From positions 1 through 64,000 of the forward strand of contig NZ_JAFFQE010000007.1 in NCBI RefSeq assembly GCF_016919005.1: DNA of 64,000 nucleotides, read 5' to 3'. A program made the position numbers and the translations under genes. The notes beneath the pieces were generated by a model that did no database searches, was not told the origin of the DNA, and was given only the letters and a program-made list of their open reading frames with translations. Origin of the DNA: Desulfopila inferna. GTDB taxonomy: Bacteria > Desulfobacterota > Desulfobulbia > Desulfobulbales > Desulfocapsaceae. This document shows, piece after piece, positions 43,612-52,463 of the stretch (positions are counted from its first letter, which is position 1; each line of letters starts with the position of its first letter).

Positions 43612-43795
43612 GTTTCCGTTTCGTGAGAAGAGTTGCAGCTGCCAAACCTTTTCTTGTATTCAAAAGTTGCAATGTAGCAGACCTTGGCGCAACAGTTAAG
43701 ATTTTTTTAAGATAGATGCTGTAGTTTGGGTCCCTGTGTATGCGTTTCCAGTTGCTACGGCACTGAAATTGGGGATTAGAGAGAAGAGGTTGAAA

Positions 43796-44089
43796 ATGAA
43801 ATTGGGAAAAGACAAGGAAAGTAGAGTGGAGGTCAGATGCGTCTACTGTCAAAAATTTCTACGTGAGTACTTTTATCAGCGTGTCGCGGAGATGTCAGGT
43901 AAAGGGGGAAGCATCAGTCATGGCATTTGCCACAGCTGTCTGATTGAACATTATCCCAACGAATCCAAGGAAATCAGGAAGGCCTTTGTTGATAAGACCC
44001 TTTGCGGTCAGGATCCGGCAGACCGTAATCCTATAAATTTGGAAATAATAAGTGCTAATCATATCCATCAAAGAAAATTGAAAAAATAG
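43796..44089 (+). CDS. Small Cys-rich zinc-ribbon protein
   Basis: 97 residues starting MKLGKDKES; AGAAGAGG lies six bases upstream, so an upstream in-frame start at 43736 is rejected. VRCVYCQKF and GISHGICHSCLIEHYP-like spacing (here SHGICHSC) give a CxxC...CxxC zinc site, and the SHGICxxC form also occurs at the ends of sensor proteins. No other domain. It lies between the giant regulator and the WecA-PilZ gene and may be a small regulatory adaptor. Function unknown. Confidence 0.7.
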   Translation: MKLGKDKESRVEVRCVYCQKFLREYFYQRVAEMSGKGGSISHGICHSCLIEHYPNESKEIRKAFVDKTLCGQDPADRNPINLEIISANHIHQRKLKK

Positions 44090-44175
44090 GTATTTCTACC
44101 TATATCATTCGTTAGTGAAATGTGGTATTGCTATGTTCCGCTATGGGGATAGAACAGTGATATAGATTTTGCTTC

Positions 44176-44184
44176 GGGGGGGGG
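44176..44184 (+). promoter_or_regulatory. Poly-G9 tract at the ribosome binding site of the WecA-PilZ gene
   Basis: Nine consecutive G's end seven bases before the ATG at 44191 and act as, or next to, the Shine-Dalgarno sequence. Slippage in such a run would change spacing and translation. A similar G10 run lies at the start of the beta-barrel gene at 47660. Phase variation is an inference from position and length. Confidence 0.55.
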
Positions 44185-44190
44185 AGTGTA

Positions 44191-45681
44191 ATGATTAGCG
44201 ACGAACTACGGATAATTACGGTTTTTCTATGCTCGTTGTTCGGGGCTTTGTTTGTTTTGCCGAAACTTGCTCATATTGCCAAGCGGATCGGGCTGCTCGA
44301 TCAGCCCAACAGCAGAAAGGTGCATGCGACACCCCGGCCATTGGTGGGCGGTATAGGCATGATGATAGCGGCAACCTTCAGCAGCCTTGCCTTTATTCCC
44401 ATAGCCGGATTACGGGGATATTTTCTTGGGTTATCGGTTTTGCTTCTTATTGGATTCCTCGATGACTTCCTCGAGGTTGGGCATAAGCAGAAATTTCTTG
44501 CGCAGATAGGAGCGACTGTTTTACTCATCTATTTCAGCAAGGTGAGCTTGAGCAGTTTCGGCGATATTCTGGGGATTGGCAATATATATGTTCCAGGCGG
44601 TGATATTGCTATCTGGATCGTTACCGCCTTTTGTATCGTCGGCGTGATCAACTCCATAAATCTCATCGACGGCCTCGATGGACTGGCCGGTGGAATCTCC
44701 TTCAACGGCTTTCTCTTTTTTGCGCTTCATGCCTCGATCGGCGGCAATATTCCGCTGATGCTGCTCAATTTTGCCCTTGCCGGCGCCGTTTTGGGATTTC
44801 TCAAGTTCAACTGGCATCCATCCATACTTTTTATGGGAGATGCCGGCAGTCTTTGCCTGGGGTTCTCCCTTGGTTTCATGGCGCTTGCCCTGACCCAGGG
44901 GGCGAGTAGTGTCATGCCTCCGGTGGCGGCATTAATGATACTCGCAGTACCGATCACCGATACTCTGGTGATAATGTGTAAAAGGGCTATTAACGGCTCG
45001 AGTCCATTTATGCCGGATAAATATCACCTGCATCATATCTTCATGCGCTATGGTATGGGACGGGTCCGGGCAGTCAGGACCATCCTTGGTTTAAGTTTTC
45101 TTTTCGGTGCGACAAGCTTGCTTTTGCCTTTCCGTAATATTCCCGAGTATTGTTTATTTGCCATATTCGGGACTTATTTAGTCATTTATACCATCGCATC
45201 TTTCTATATTCCGGTTTTGCTTCGCTACAGTAGAAAATTCAAGAAACGAAAACCGAAAAACGGTGAAGCGTATAGTTTTTTAAAAATTCTACTGGGCGGG
45301 TTCGATAACTTTAAAATATTTCGGAAGGCGAAGAGGTATAACGTTTACCTGAGGGTGAGGTGCAAGGGACCTCATGATGAAATATATTTGGAAGGCAAGG
45401 TCCTGGATTTTTCGGTCAGTGGCTGCATGGCCCATGTGAAGGGCTTGGAAACTCTCCATAAAGATATGAATCTCAAGATATATCTTCCTTTCGAGGACGA
45501 AGTGGAAGAACTCGCACTGACTGCAGAGCATATCTGGGTTTCGGAAAAGGATAGCGTCTATTACCATGGCTTCAGGTTTGATGGCCTTCACCTGAATCAG
45601 GAACAGGCTATTGCCAACTTCCTGACCAGCCTGGATGGTAGAAAACAGCCTTTTATTCCAGCAGTTATTTCCGGCAAGTAG
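44191..45681 (+). CDS. WecA-like undecaprenyl-phosphate sugar-1-phosphate transferase fused to a C-terminal PilZ domain
   Basis: 496 residues. The first about 350 are a polytopic WecA/MraY-type transferase with LIGFLDDFLEVGHK (DDxxD-like), NSINLIDGLDGLAGG, MGDAGSLCLGF and the cytoplasmic HLHHIFMRYGMG loop. It would start the repeat unit by putting a HexNAc-1-phosphate on undecaprenyl phosphate. The C-terminal 120 residues form a PilZ-like domain: FRKAKRYNVY gives RxxxR (about residues 379-383) and VLDFSVSGC gives DxSxxG (about 406-411). That is the cyclic-di-GMP contact pattern. Such a fusion would couple priming to cyclic-di-GMP. A G9 run overlaps the ribosome binding site. Confidence 0.92.
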   Translation: MISDELRIITVFLCSLFGALFVLPKLAHIAKRIGLLDQPNSRKVHATPRPLVGGIGMMIAATFSSLAFIPIAGLRGYFLGLSVLLLIGFLDDFLEVGHKQKFLAQIGATVLLIYFSKVSLSSFGDILGIGNIYVPGGDIAIWIVTAFCIVGVINSINLIDGLDGLAGGISFNGFLFFALHASIGGNIPLMLLNFALAGAVLGFLKFNWHPSILFMGDAGSLCLGFSLGFMALALTQGASSVMPPVAALMILAVPITDTLVIMCKRAINGSSPFMPDKYHLHHIFMRYGMGRVRAVRTILGLSFLFGATSLLLPFRNIPEYCLFAIFGTYLVIYTIASFYIPVLLRYSRKFKKRKPKNGEAYSFLKILLGGFDNFKIFRKAKRYNVYLRVRCKGPHDEIYLEGKVLDFSVSGCMAHVKGLETLHKDMNLKIYLPFEDEVEELALTAEHIWVSEKDSVYYHGFRFDGLHLNQEQAIANFLTSLDGRKQPFIPAVISGK

Positions 45682-45729
45682 AAGAGAATCCTACAGGTAA
45701 ACTTTATCTTCTGTCGTTGGCTGGTCTGG

Positions 45730-46383
45730 TTAGATTTTGAACAGGAGGTATGTGCGCAAAAAATCAATAACCCTGTTGAATCCCTTGATATCGGCAGGAA
45801 GTTTTTGGGTCAGACCATAGCAAGCCATTTCCACGGAGCTTCCCCATAACTTCACCAATTCATTGTAATATGTTTTCAATTTCCTGGTGCGATTGTGGTT
45901 CTTGTTGGGATTGACCGGATAATACTGAACTTTGACCCTCATACCCGAAGTTTTAAGAAATGTTTCCAGAAGAAACATGGAGCGGGGAATATGATAAGAG
46001 GAGGTTACCAGGATAAGGGATTTAAACTGGTTTTGCCGGATGATACCACTGGTTTTGACGATATCTTCAAAGGTTGAGCGGCTTTCGTCGCCGGTAATCA
46101 GCTGAATTTCGGCAGTGATTTTTTGTTTGTCCACTGATTTCTGAAGATTAGCGGCTGTTTTGTTAATTACCGAGAGATTTGCGCCATAGCCGCTTTCAGC
46201 AAGGGCAAGGGCGGCTGTGACTCGTTCTTGGCCTCCCGGAAAAACAACAATAAGGTCTGCTCTTTCCAGATCCGGATCTTTGCTTTCCACAACCAGAATG
46301 GCGCTGATCTGGAGCAGAGCTACGAGCATTAGTATGCCGGCAAGGATTGCCGTGAAAAGGAAGAGATTTTTAAGAAAGGTCAT
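45730..46383 (-). CDS. YdcF/ElyC-like DUF218 membrane protein (second copy)
   Basis: 217 residues with an N-terminal membrane segment, then a DUF218 domain: LIVVFPGGQERVTAAL, ESRSTFEDI and LVTSSYHIPRSMFLLET. It resembles the protein at 32623-33237 only in layout. It converges with the WecA-PilZ gene. A role in envelope sugar or lipid-carrier metabolism is typical for the family, but nothing specific is seen. Confidence 0.8.
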   Translation of the reverse strand: MTFLKNLFLFTAILAGILMLVALLQISAILVVESKDPDLERADLIVVFPGGQERVTAALALAESGYGANLSVINKTAANLQKSVDKQKITAEIQLITGDESRSTFEDIVKTSGIIRQNQFKSLILVTSSYHIPRSMFLLETFLKTSGMRVKVQYYPVNPNKNHNRTRKLKTYYNELVKLWGSSVEMACYGLTQKLPADIKGFNRVIDFLRTYLLFKI

Positions 46384-46880
46384 ATGAAGATGCCCGAGAC
46401 TATCTTGAGAATTTAAAAAAGAATGGATGATCCGAGAGTGCTTCGTTGTCGAGAAGATGCAGTTAATGTATCTACTGGAAAGAGTTATGGCAATGACTAT
46501 TTGAAGTCTGCGCTTTTCGCAAAGTCCGTCTCGGCACCTTTGATGGCTTTTACGAGACCATCCTCACTGAATGATTCGGTAATGGTAACAGATGATCCGA
46601 GTTACAATAACGAAATCGAATTGGAATGGTGGCCGGAAGACCTTATGATTCCAGAATAAAAAGTTATCTATAACAAAAAAAATACCTTGCATTAAAACAG
46701 ACCGTACGTTAATTGTTGTGTTAGGTATCAATAAGGTTTCCGTTTTCCGTAATCGCGGAAAATGAGAAGTCAGTTCCTGTCGCTTCAGAAGAAGAAACGC
46801 GGAACTGGATATGTGGTTCCTATCCTGATAATACACCGGGTATTCCCGGAGATGAAAGAAAGATTTGTGGAGGAGAGATA
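46384..46880. other. Intergenic region with a doubtful short frame
   Basis: 497 bases. A 78-codon plus-strand frame (46423-46659, starting MDDPRVLRCRE and ending DLMIPE) has a weak ribosome binding site and no known domain, so it is not called as a gene. The region also holds the promoter of the small secreted protein gene at 46881. No repeats or strong hairpins were recognised. Confidence 0.35.
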
Positions 46881-47309
46881 ATGAGGAAGATAGCTATAGC
46901 TCTGGCATTTTTGCTGGTAACTTCTTCGGCGGCATTCGCCGAATGGCTGGTCGATTTTAAAAATACATATTTAAATGAAGGTATCGATAAGGCTGTTGAG
47001 GTTGCCATGGGAGAAGGTGCCGCCCCGACTATGATTGTGGAAAACGGGCTGCAGTTTGAAGGTCTCAATCCTTCAAACCTGATCAAGGCGCTCTATTGTG
47101 CCGGAGCTCAGGGGCAGGATATAGTGGAAGCAGCAGCTGAATACAACATCTCTGAATTAATGGTCGCTGCCGGCTACAGGAAGAGTGTCGCCGAGTGTAG
47201 TGATCGAGTAGCTGATGCCCAGCCCTTTACACCGGTCAGCACCGGGACAAGCTTTGTCAGCATTAATCCCGGCGGTGATGGCGATAACGTCAGCCCATCT
47301 GCATTTTAG
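46881..47309 (+). CDS. Small secreted protein, helical, unrecognised family
   Basis: 142 residues. A signal peptide (MRKIAIALAFLLVTSSAAFAE) leads into a short helical domain with two Cys residues, YCAGAQGQDIVEAAAEYNIS and SVAECSDRVAD, and a Ser/Gly-rich tail. GGAGGAG lies just upstream of the ATG. It ends shortly before a strong terminator and lies next to the EPS export genes, so a matrix-associated or assembly role is possible. No family name is assigned. Confidence 0.7.
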   Translation: MRKIAIALAFLLVTSSAAFAEWLVDFKNTYLNEGIDKAVEVAMGEGAAPTMIVENGLQFEGLNPSNLIKALYCAGAQGQDIVEAAAEYNISELMVAAGYRKSVAECSDRVADAQPFTPVSTGTSFVSINPGGDGDNVSPSAF

Positions 47310-47473
47310 TGCCTTACGGATTGCTTTCTTGTTTATTTTGAAAAAATTATCCGTATGAAGATTTCATTGAATTTAGCCAGGTTACAATTCGATCCAGCTG
47401 GCAGTTTCATTGGTAATCAGAAAATTAAAAAGTACTACTTTAAGCAAGCATGATTAGAGGGGAGTAGTGGAGA

Positions 47474-47507
47474 CAGGTCAATCTGTTTCAGATTGACCTG
47501 TTTTTTT
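47474..47507 (+). terminator. Rho-independent terminator
   Basis: CAGGTCAATCTG (47474-47485), TTT loop, CAGATTGACCTG (47489-47500), followed by seven T's. It is a perfect 12-bp stem and ends the transcript of the small secreted protein, isolating it from the export genes that follow. Confidence 0.9.
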
Positions 47508-47551
47508 ACATGCTTTGCCAACCTTTTAAAACATAAGAAATAGAATGGTTA

Positions 47552-47587
47552 CGTCATTTCAGTCCAGGATCAAGGTCCGGGATGACG
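47552..47587. repeat. Dispersed palindromic repeat
   Basis: CGTCAT...ATGACG ends with AGTCCAGGATCAAGGTCCGG inside. It resembles the word at 3251-3330 and is a short intergenic palindrome of unknown role. Confidence 0.4.
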
Positions 47588-47649
47588 GATCCGGAGTCCA
47601 TTTTTTTTTTGAGAATTTGTTAGTTCCGGGATTATAGGAAATTTTGTGA

Positions 47650-47659
47650 GGGGGGGGGG
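47650..47659 (+). promoter_or_regulatory. Poly-G10 tract at the start of the beta-barrel gene
   Basis: Ten consecutive G's run directly up to the ATG at 47660 and replace a normal ribosome binding site. Together with the G9 run at 44176 it suggests slipped-strand control of EPS genes. Not proven by one genome. Confidence 0.55.
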
Positions 47660-49048
47660 ATGGACAATAAATGGTGGTGTTGCGCTCTTTTGGGAGGCTT
47701 TGTGGCGGCCCAACCGGTTTCCGGCTACGCTAGCGAGGTGAATATAGATAATTTAATTGTGGTCGCCGCGACGGCCGATGTAGTCACTGAAGAAGGCATC
47801 GATATGCCGATGGGGCAGCGGCAGGATCAGCCCTCCTTGTTGCCTGAAGACAGCGAAGTAGGGGATGAGAGGAGTATTTTCGGTATTCGGGGAGGATATT
47901 TCCACCCCTATATCAATATCTATGAAGAATACTCTGACAATGTCTACAACACCAATACCGATGAAGAGGATAGTTTCCTGACCAGGATTTCTCCGGGTAT
48001 ATGGTTTGCGCTGCCGCGAAAGAAGATCATTCCAATTGCCATAACACCCCATAACACCTCGCCGGGCGGTTTATCGAACCAGTTAAACGACAGACTCTCA
48101 CCTGACAGATTCATTTCGTATGCCTTGATTGGTGCCGATTTCAAATATTACACCGCGGATTCCGATCTGAATGATACAGACTTGGTAGCTGAAGGCTTGT
48201 TCCGTTATAATATGCGGGGTGGTCTTTCACTTCAAGCTATAGAACGATTTACCAGGGCGGAGGATACCTTTGGTGTTGAGACGCTGGGTCGGGAAGAGGA
48301 CAGACCGAGATTCGACTCAAACCTCTTTATAGCTACCGCCGATTGGGAAATGACCGAAAAGCTAAGGTTCGAGGTAGACTATTCCAATTTTTACCTGGAG
48401 TATGATGAGGCTATCGATGCTTTCCAGAACAGGGTTGATAATAGCATCGAAGTATATAGTTATTATAACTACAGTATAAAAACATCTTTCTTCCTGCAGT
48501 ATAAATATGTTGATGTCGAGTATGACATAGCTTCAATTAATGATAGTGTTCAGGATTTTTATTATGGAGGTGTGCGCTGGAATACCACCGAGAAACTTGC
48601 TTTGCTTTTTAAGGCCGGTTATCAGGATAGAGAATTTGATGAAGCAGGCAGGGAAGGTTATGACGGCCTTGCCCTGGATGTGCAGGCGACATATCGCTAT
48701 TCTGAAAAAACATCCCTGAATCTGGCGCTCTATCGCATGAATGAGGAAACCGACAGCCTTGTCGCCTCGGACAGGACAGTCTGGGGAGCAAGCCTGGGGT
48801 ATGATCAGAAATTTACCGAGAAAATCAGCGGCAGCGTTGATCTGCGTTATGAGGACGCAGACTACAGCCAGCTGATCGCGGAAGATCGGGAGGATCAGAC
48901 CCTGCTGATACGGCCGGCCCTGCAGTATCTCTTTAAAGAATGGCTGAGAGCCGAAGTAGCTTACGAATACGAAGAGGTGGATTCAAGTCAGGAGATTTTT
49001 GAGTATACCACAAACACCTTTATGGTTGGTTTGAATCTGGCTTTATAG
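47660..49048 (+). CDS. Outer-membrane beta-barrel protein of the EPS export locus
   Basis: 462 residues with an N-terminal signal (GGFVAAQPVSGYAS) and then dense alternating aromatic and charged strands (for example YHPYINIYEEYSDNVYN, FEVDYSNFYLEYDEA), ending in a hydrophobic strand with a C-terminal leucine. This is typical of the barrel proteins (EpsL-like) found between regulators and wza in such loci, probably a polysaccharide secretion pore or partner of Wza. The ATG follows a G10 run. An exact family name is not claimed. Confidence 0.75.
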   Translation: MDNKWWCCALLGGFVAAQPVSGYASEVNIDNLIVVAATADVVTEEGIDMPMGQRQDQPSLLPEDSEVGDERSIFGIRGGYFHPYINIYEEYSDNVYNTNTDEEDSFLTRISPGIWFALPRKKIIPIAITPHNTSPGGLSNQLNDRLSPDRFISYALIGADFKYYTADSDLNDTDLVAEGLFRYNMRGGLSLQAIERFTRAEDTFGVETLGREEDRPRFDSNLFIATADWEMTEKLRFEVDYSNFYLEYDEAIDAFQNRVDNSIEVYSYYNYSIKTSFFLQYKYVDVEYDIASINDSVQDFYYGGVRWNTTEKLALLFKAGYQDREFDEAGREGYDGLALDVQATYRYSEKTSLNLALYRMNEETDSLVASDRTVWGASLGYDQKFTEKISGSVDLRYEDADYSQLIAEDREDQTLLIRPALQYLFKEWLRAEVAYEYEEVDSSQEIFEYTTNTFMVGLNLAL

Positions 49049-49075
49049 TATCTTGGCTGGAGTTTAGATTAGATT

Positions 49076-49114
49076 ACTCCCCTGATGAAAATCTTCATTT
49101 CCTCACAGGGGAGT
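49076..49114 (+). terminator. Hairpin between the barrel and wza genes
   Basis: ACTCCCCTG (49076-49084) and CAGGGGAGT (49106-49114) pair, with an inner ATGAA/TTCAT. Only TTG follows, so it may be a partial terminator or mRNA-processing site within the export operon. Confidence 0.5.
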
Positions 49115-49148
49115 TTGTGGCTGTAATAAGGGTGGAAGAGGTGTTGAA

Positions 49149-49940
49149 TTGCGGTTGCCAGTTTTTTACTCAGTTTTGATTGTATTTGCCCTGCTGCTCA
49201 ACAGCAGCTTTTCTGCAGCAAAAGAGTATCAGGTCGGTCCCGGTGATGTTCTTCAGATCACCGTCTATGATAACGATGATCTCACCACTAAGGTCATGGT
49301 CAACAGCGATGGAAAGATCGTTATCCCGCTGCTTGGTCTTGTTGAAGTAACTGATCTTACAGTCCCGGAGATTTCCCAGAAAATTACCCGGCTGCTTGCC
49401 GACGGTTATCTCGTCAATCCACAGGTAAACGTTTTTATTGAGGACTATAGAAGCAAAAAGGTGGTTGTGCTGGGTAAGGTGCGCAATCCCGGTCTGATCG
49501 AGTTGAGCGGTGCCATCAGTTTTCTTGAGATTATTTCCAAGGCAGGCGGCCTCGATAAGGATGCCGGCGACACGGCAACGATAAAGCGCAACAGCCTGGA
49601 CGGTGATGACATTATTGTAGTCGATCTGGAGGCGCTTATTGAAAAAGGCGATATCAGCCAGAATGTCCAGATTTTTGATGGCGACACCGTCAACATCTCC
49701 AAAGGAGGTATGTGTTTCGTCACCGGTGAGGTGAGCAAACCGGGAACATATTCCTGCGGAGACGACACCACCGTTCTTAAAATTATTGCATTGTCGGGTG
49801 GCTTTACCGGCAAGGCCTCCAAAGGCGGTGTACGAATAATTCGGATCGTCGATAACGAAAAGAAACTGTATAAGGATGTGCCGCTTGATACCAGGCTGCT
49901 GCAGGATGATGTGATTGTGGTGCCGGAAAGCTTTTTTTAG
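49149..49940 (+). CDS. Polysaccharide export protein (Wza-like)
   Basis: 263 residues. The signal peptide lacks a lipobox Cys, so it is not a lipoprotein. The body has the Poly_export domain (YQVGPGDVLQITVYDNDDL) followed by two SLBB-like segments (VVLGKVRNPGLIELSG and CFVTGEVSKPGTYSCG). It would form the outer-membrane or periplasmic export channel together with Wzc. TTG at 49149 is the likely start, with GAGG upstream. It precedes wzc. Confidence 0.9.
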   Translation: MRLPVFYSVLIVFALLLNSSFSAAKEYQVGPGDVLQITVYDNDDLTTKVMVNSDGKIVIPLLGLVEVTDLTVPEISQKITRLLADGYLVNPQVNVFIEDYRSKKVVVLGKVRNPGLIELSGAISFLEIISKAGGLDKDAGDTATIKRNSLDGDDIIVVDLEALIEKGDISQNVQIFDGDTVNISKGGMCFVTGEVSKPGTYSCGDDTTVLKIIALSGGFTGKASKGGVRIIRIVDNEKKLYKDVPLDTRLLQDDVIVVPESFF

Positions 49941-50073
49941 TGCCTTACCCTGCTCTTTTCGGGCCGCCATAAACCCGTCCATGGGGGCTTTGCTGCAGCC
50001 GCCCCAGTCCCGACCTTGAGTTGAGGATTAAGGGCTAATCAGCTAATTTTTTTAAAACATACTGAAGTTGGCT

Positions 50074-52293
50074 ATGAGAGACGATCGTTCGTTGGATATA
50101 TATCAGGAAGAACCGGCCGAGCAGGAAATAAATATCCGTGACTATTTAAGTATTGTCAGAAAACGACTGCCGATAATCGTCACGGTTGCTTTCATAGTAT
50201 TTTTCTGGCAGGTACTGAAGGTCTACACTACCACCCCTGTATATACCGCATCTTCGAATGTGCTTGTTGAGAAGAACCTGGGCTCGGGCAAACTTGATTA
50301 TCAATATTCGGGGTATGATCCTTATTTCCTCTCGACTCAGACCGAGATTATCAGAAGTGAAAATGTAGCCAGAAGAGTTGTGGAAAATCTGCAGCTTGAT
50401 AAAAAATACAGGCAGTATTTTTTCCCTGAAAAGCCTCGGAAGAAATCGTTTTTTGCCGAGATGAAATCGAGCCTCAAGGAAACCATCAAATCCATTCTTC
50501 CTATAGGGCAGGTAAAAGAGGCGGCAGGTGAAGACGGTAATGCTGCGGGCTTTGACAGGGAAGTGTATACCGATGCGGATATAATCGCCAAAATGATCCG
50601 GGGAGGGCTGGAGGTCTCGCCCATGCCCGAATCAAAAATCGTCAATATCACCTACAGCCATGAAAACCCGTCAATCGCCAAACTTGTAGCCAACGCCGTG
50701 GTACAGGCCTACAAGGACGTCACTCTCGATATCAAGGTCAGCTCCACAAGTTATGAACTGCAGTGGATGACGGAAAAGGCTGAGGAAGAACGCAAAAAGC
50801 TGGAAGATGCCGAGAATGCCTTGCAGAAATATAAGCGTGAGAATGATCTGGTAACCGTGGAGAACAGGCTAGCCGTTATTCCCGAGAAGCTTTCGCAGAT
50901 TAACTCGGAATTTACCAATGCGCAAACGGAGCGCAGGGATCTTGAAAATATCTATACGCAGATAACCAATGCCAGAAACGATATGGCAGCCTTGGAGCGT
51001 ATCCCGATCTTTTCCACGAATACTGTGATTCAGGCAATTCGGGAGAAAATATTCCGAGCCAGGCAGAACATCGAGGAGCTTTCCAAAAAATACGGGCCCA
51101 AGCACCCGGTGATGATTAACGCCAAAGACGAGTTGGAAATTCTCAACAATGAGATGAAATTTGAGGTTGACCGTATAATCGCTTCCACGAAAAACTCTTA
51201 TGAACTTGCCGAGTCCCGGGAGAAAAACCTGAGGGAACTGCTGGGCTCGACCAAATCGGAACTGCTCACCGTCAATGAAAAGTTTGTTCAACTCTCCATT
51301 ATGCAGCGGGAGGTGGATACCAATCGGGTTCTCTATGATACGCTTACCTCGAGTATCAAAAGAACGGGGGTAACCGAACAGGCACAGAGCGTCAACATCT
51401 GGGTGGCCAGAAACGCCGAGTTGCCACAGGCTCCGTCATTTCCCAATAAAAAGAGAGCTCTTGCTCTGGGGCTGATACTTGGCTTGGCTCTTGGGGGCGG
51501 TCTGGCATTTTTCCTGGAATATCTGGATAATACCGTTAAGTCCGAAAAAGATCTTCTTGCAAAATTCGACTCGACAGTGCTTGGCACGGTCACCCAGCTC
51601 AAAGGCAAAGGGGAGAACATAGAATCTTACATTCTTCGGCAGCCCTTATCTCCTCTGGCGGAAAGCTATCGGCTGGTGCGCTCCAATCTGTTGCTCTCTT
51701 CCGCGGAAAGACCTCCTAAAACCATTCTTATCACCAGCATGGGCGCGCAGGAAGGGAAGACTTCAACGTCAATTAACACTGCCCGTATTTTGAGCCAGGA
51801 TGATAAAAAGGTGCTGATCATCGATTGTGATTTGCGCAGACCGCGAATGCACGAAATTTTTGGTGTGGATAATACAGCAGGGCTGAGCAATTATCTTTCC
51901 GGTAATAAGCCCGGCAGCATTCTGCATGATGTTCCCGGAGAAGACATAAAACTCATTCCATCCGGTCCTGTTCCCCCTAATCCCGCCGAGCTGCTTAATT
52001 CCAGAAAAATGATGCTGCTCGTCAAGAAAATGGAGGAAACCTTTGATTTTATCATCATCGATTCTCCGCCGATCCAGTTGGTGACCGACAGTCTGGCGAT
52101 AAGCAGGATAGTTGACGGCACCATTGTCGTTGTCAGGGCGAGGAAAACCACCAACGATATGCTTTATAGCGGCATGCGGAAGTTGTCCGATGTCAACGCG
52201 AATTTCCTGGGCTTTATCTTAAACGGGATGAGTAAGTCGGATGCCGGAAGCGGATATTATTCCGGATATAATACCTACTATGCCAAAAACTGA
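50074..52293 (+). CDS. Wzc-like polysaccharide co-polymerase with tyrosine autokinase
   Basis: 739 residues from ATG 50074. The N-terminal Wzz domain (IRDYLSIVRKRLPIIVTVAF) is followed by long periplasmic coiled-coil with GNVR-type features and a second membrane segment (about 465-485). The C-terminal BY-kinase has Walker A GAQEGKTSTS, LIIDCDLRRPR and IIIDSPP, and a tail with five tyrosines (SGYYSGYNTYYAKN) for autophosphorylation. It controls chain length and export with Wza. Confidence 0.95.
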   Translation: MRDDRSLDIYQEEPAEQEINIRDYLSIVRKRLPIIVTVAFIVFFWQVLKVYTTTPVYTASSNVLVEKNLGSGKLDYQYSGYDPYFLSTQTEIIRSENVARRVVENLQLDKKYRQYFFPEKPRKKSFFAEMKSSLKETIKSILPIGQVKEAAGEDGNAAGFDREVYTDADIIAKMIRGGLEVSPMPESKIVNITYSHENPSIAKLVANAVVQAYKDVTLDIKVSSTSYELQWMTEKAEEERKKLEDAENALQKYKRENDLVTVENRLAVIPEKLSQINSEFTNAQTERRDLENIYTQITNARNDMAALERIPIFSTNTVIQAIREKIFRARQNIEELSKKYGPKHPVMINAKDELEILNNEMKFEVDRIIASTKNSYELAESREKNLRELLGSTKSELLTVNEKFVQLSIMQREVDTNRVLYDTLTSSIKRTGVTEQAQSVNIWVARNAELPQAPSFPNKKRALALGLILGLALGGGLAFFLEYLDNTVKSEKDLLAKFDSTVLGTVTQLKGKGENIESYILRQPLSPLAESYRLVRSNLLLSSAERPPKTILITSMGAQEGKTSTSINTARILSQDDKKVLIIDCDLRRPRMHEIFGVDNTAGLSNYLSGNKPGSILHDVPGEDIKLIPSGPVPPNPAELLNSRKMMLLVKKMEETFDFIIIDSPPIQLVTDSLAISRIVDGTIVVVRARKTTNDMLYSGMRKLSDVNANFLGFILNGMSKSDAGSGYYSGYNTYYAKN

Positions 52294-52463
52294 TAGTCAC
52301 TCCTCTGCCTTTCTTTGGTCCTGCCGGATCCTTGCATGCACGGCTTGACCGGGACTCTCCCCTGTGCTCCTTCCGGTGCCGGGTCGGTGTCCGGGATGGT
52401 GGATTCGACCTCGAAACAATTCCACTTAAATAAACGAGTTCTATTTTATCAGCAGGTATAGCG

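Noticed and set aside
46423-46659. 78-codon plus-strand frame starting MDDPRVLRCRE
   Set aside because: Weak ribosome binding site and no recognisable domain; not called as a gene.
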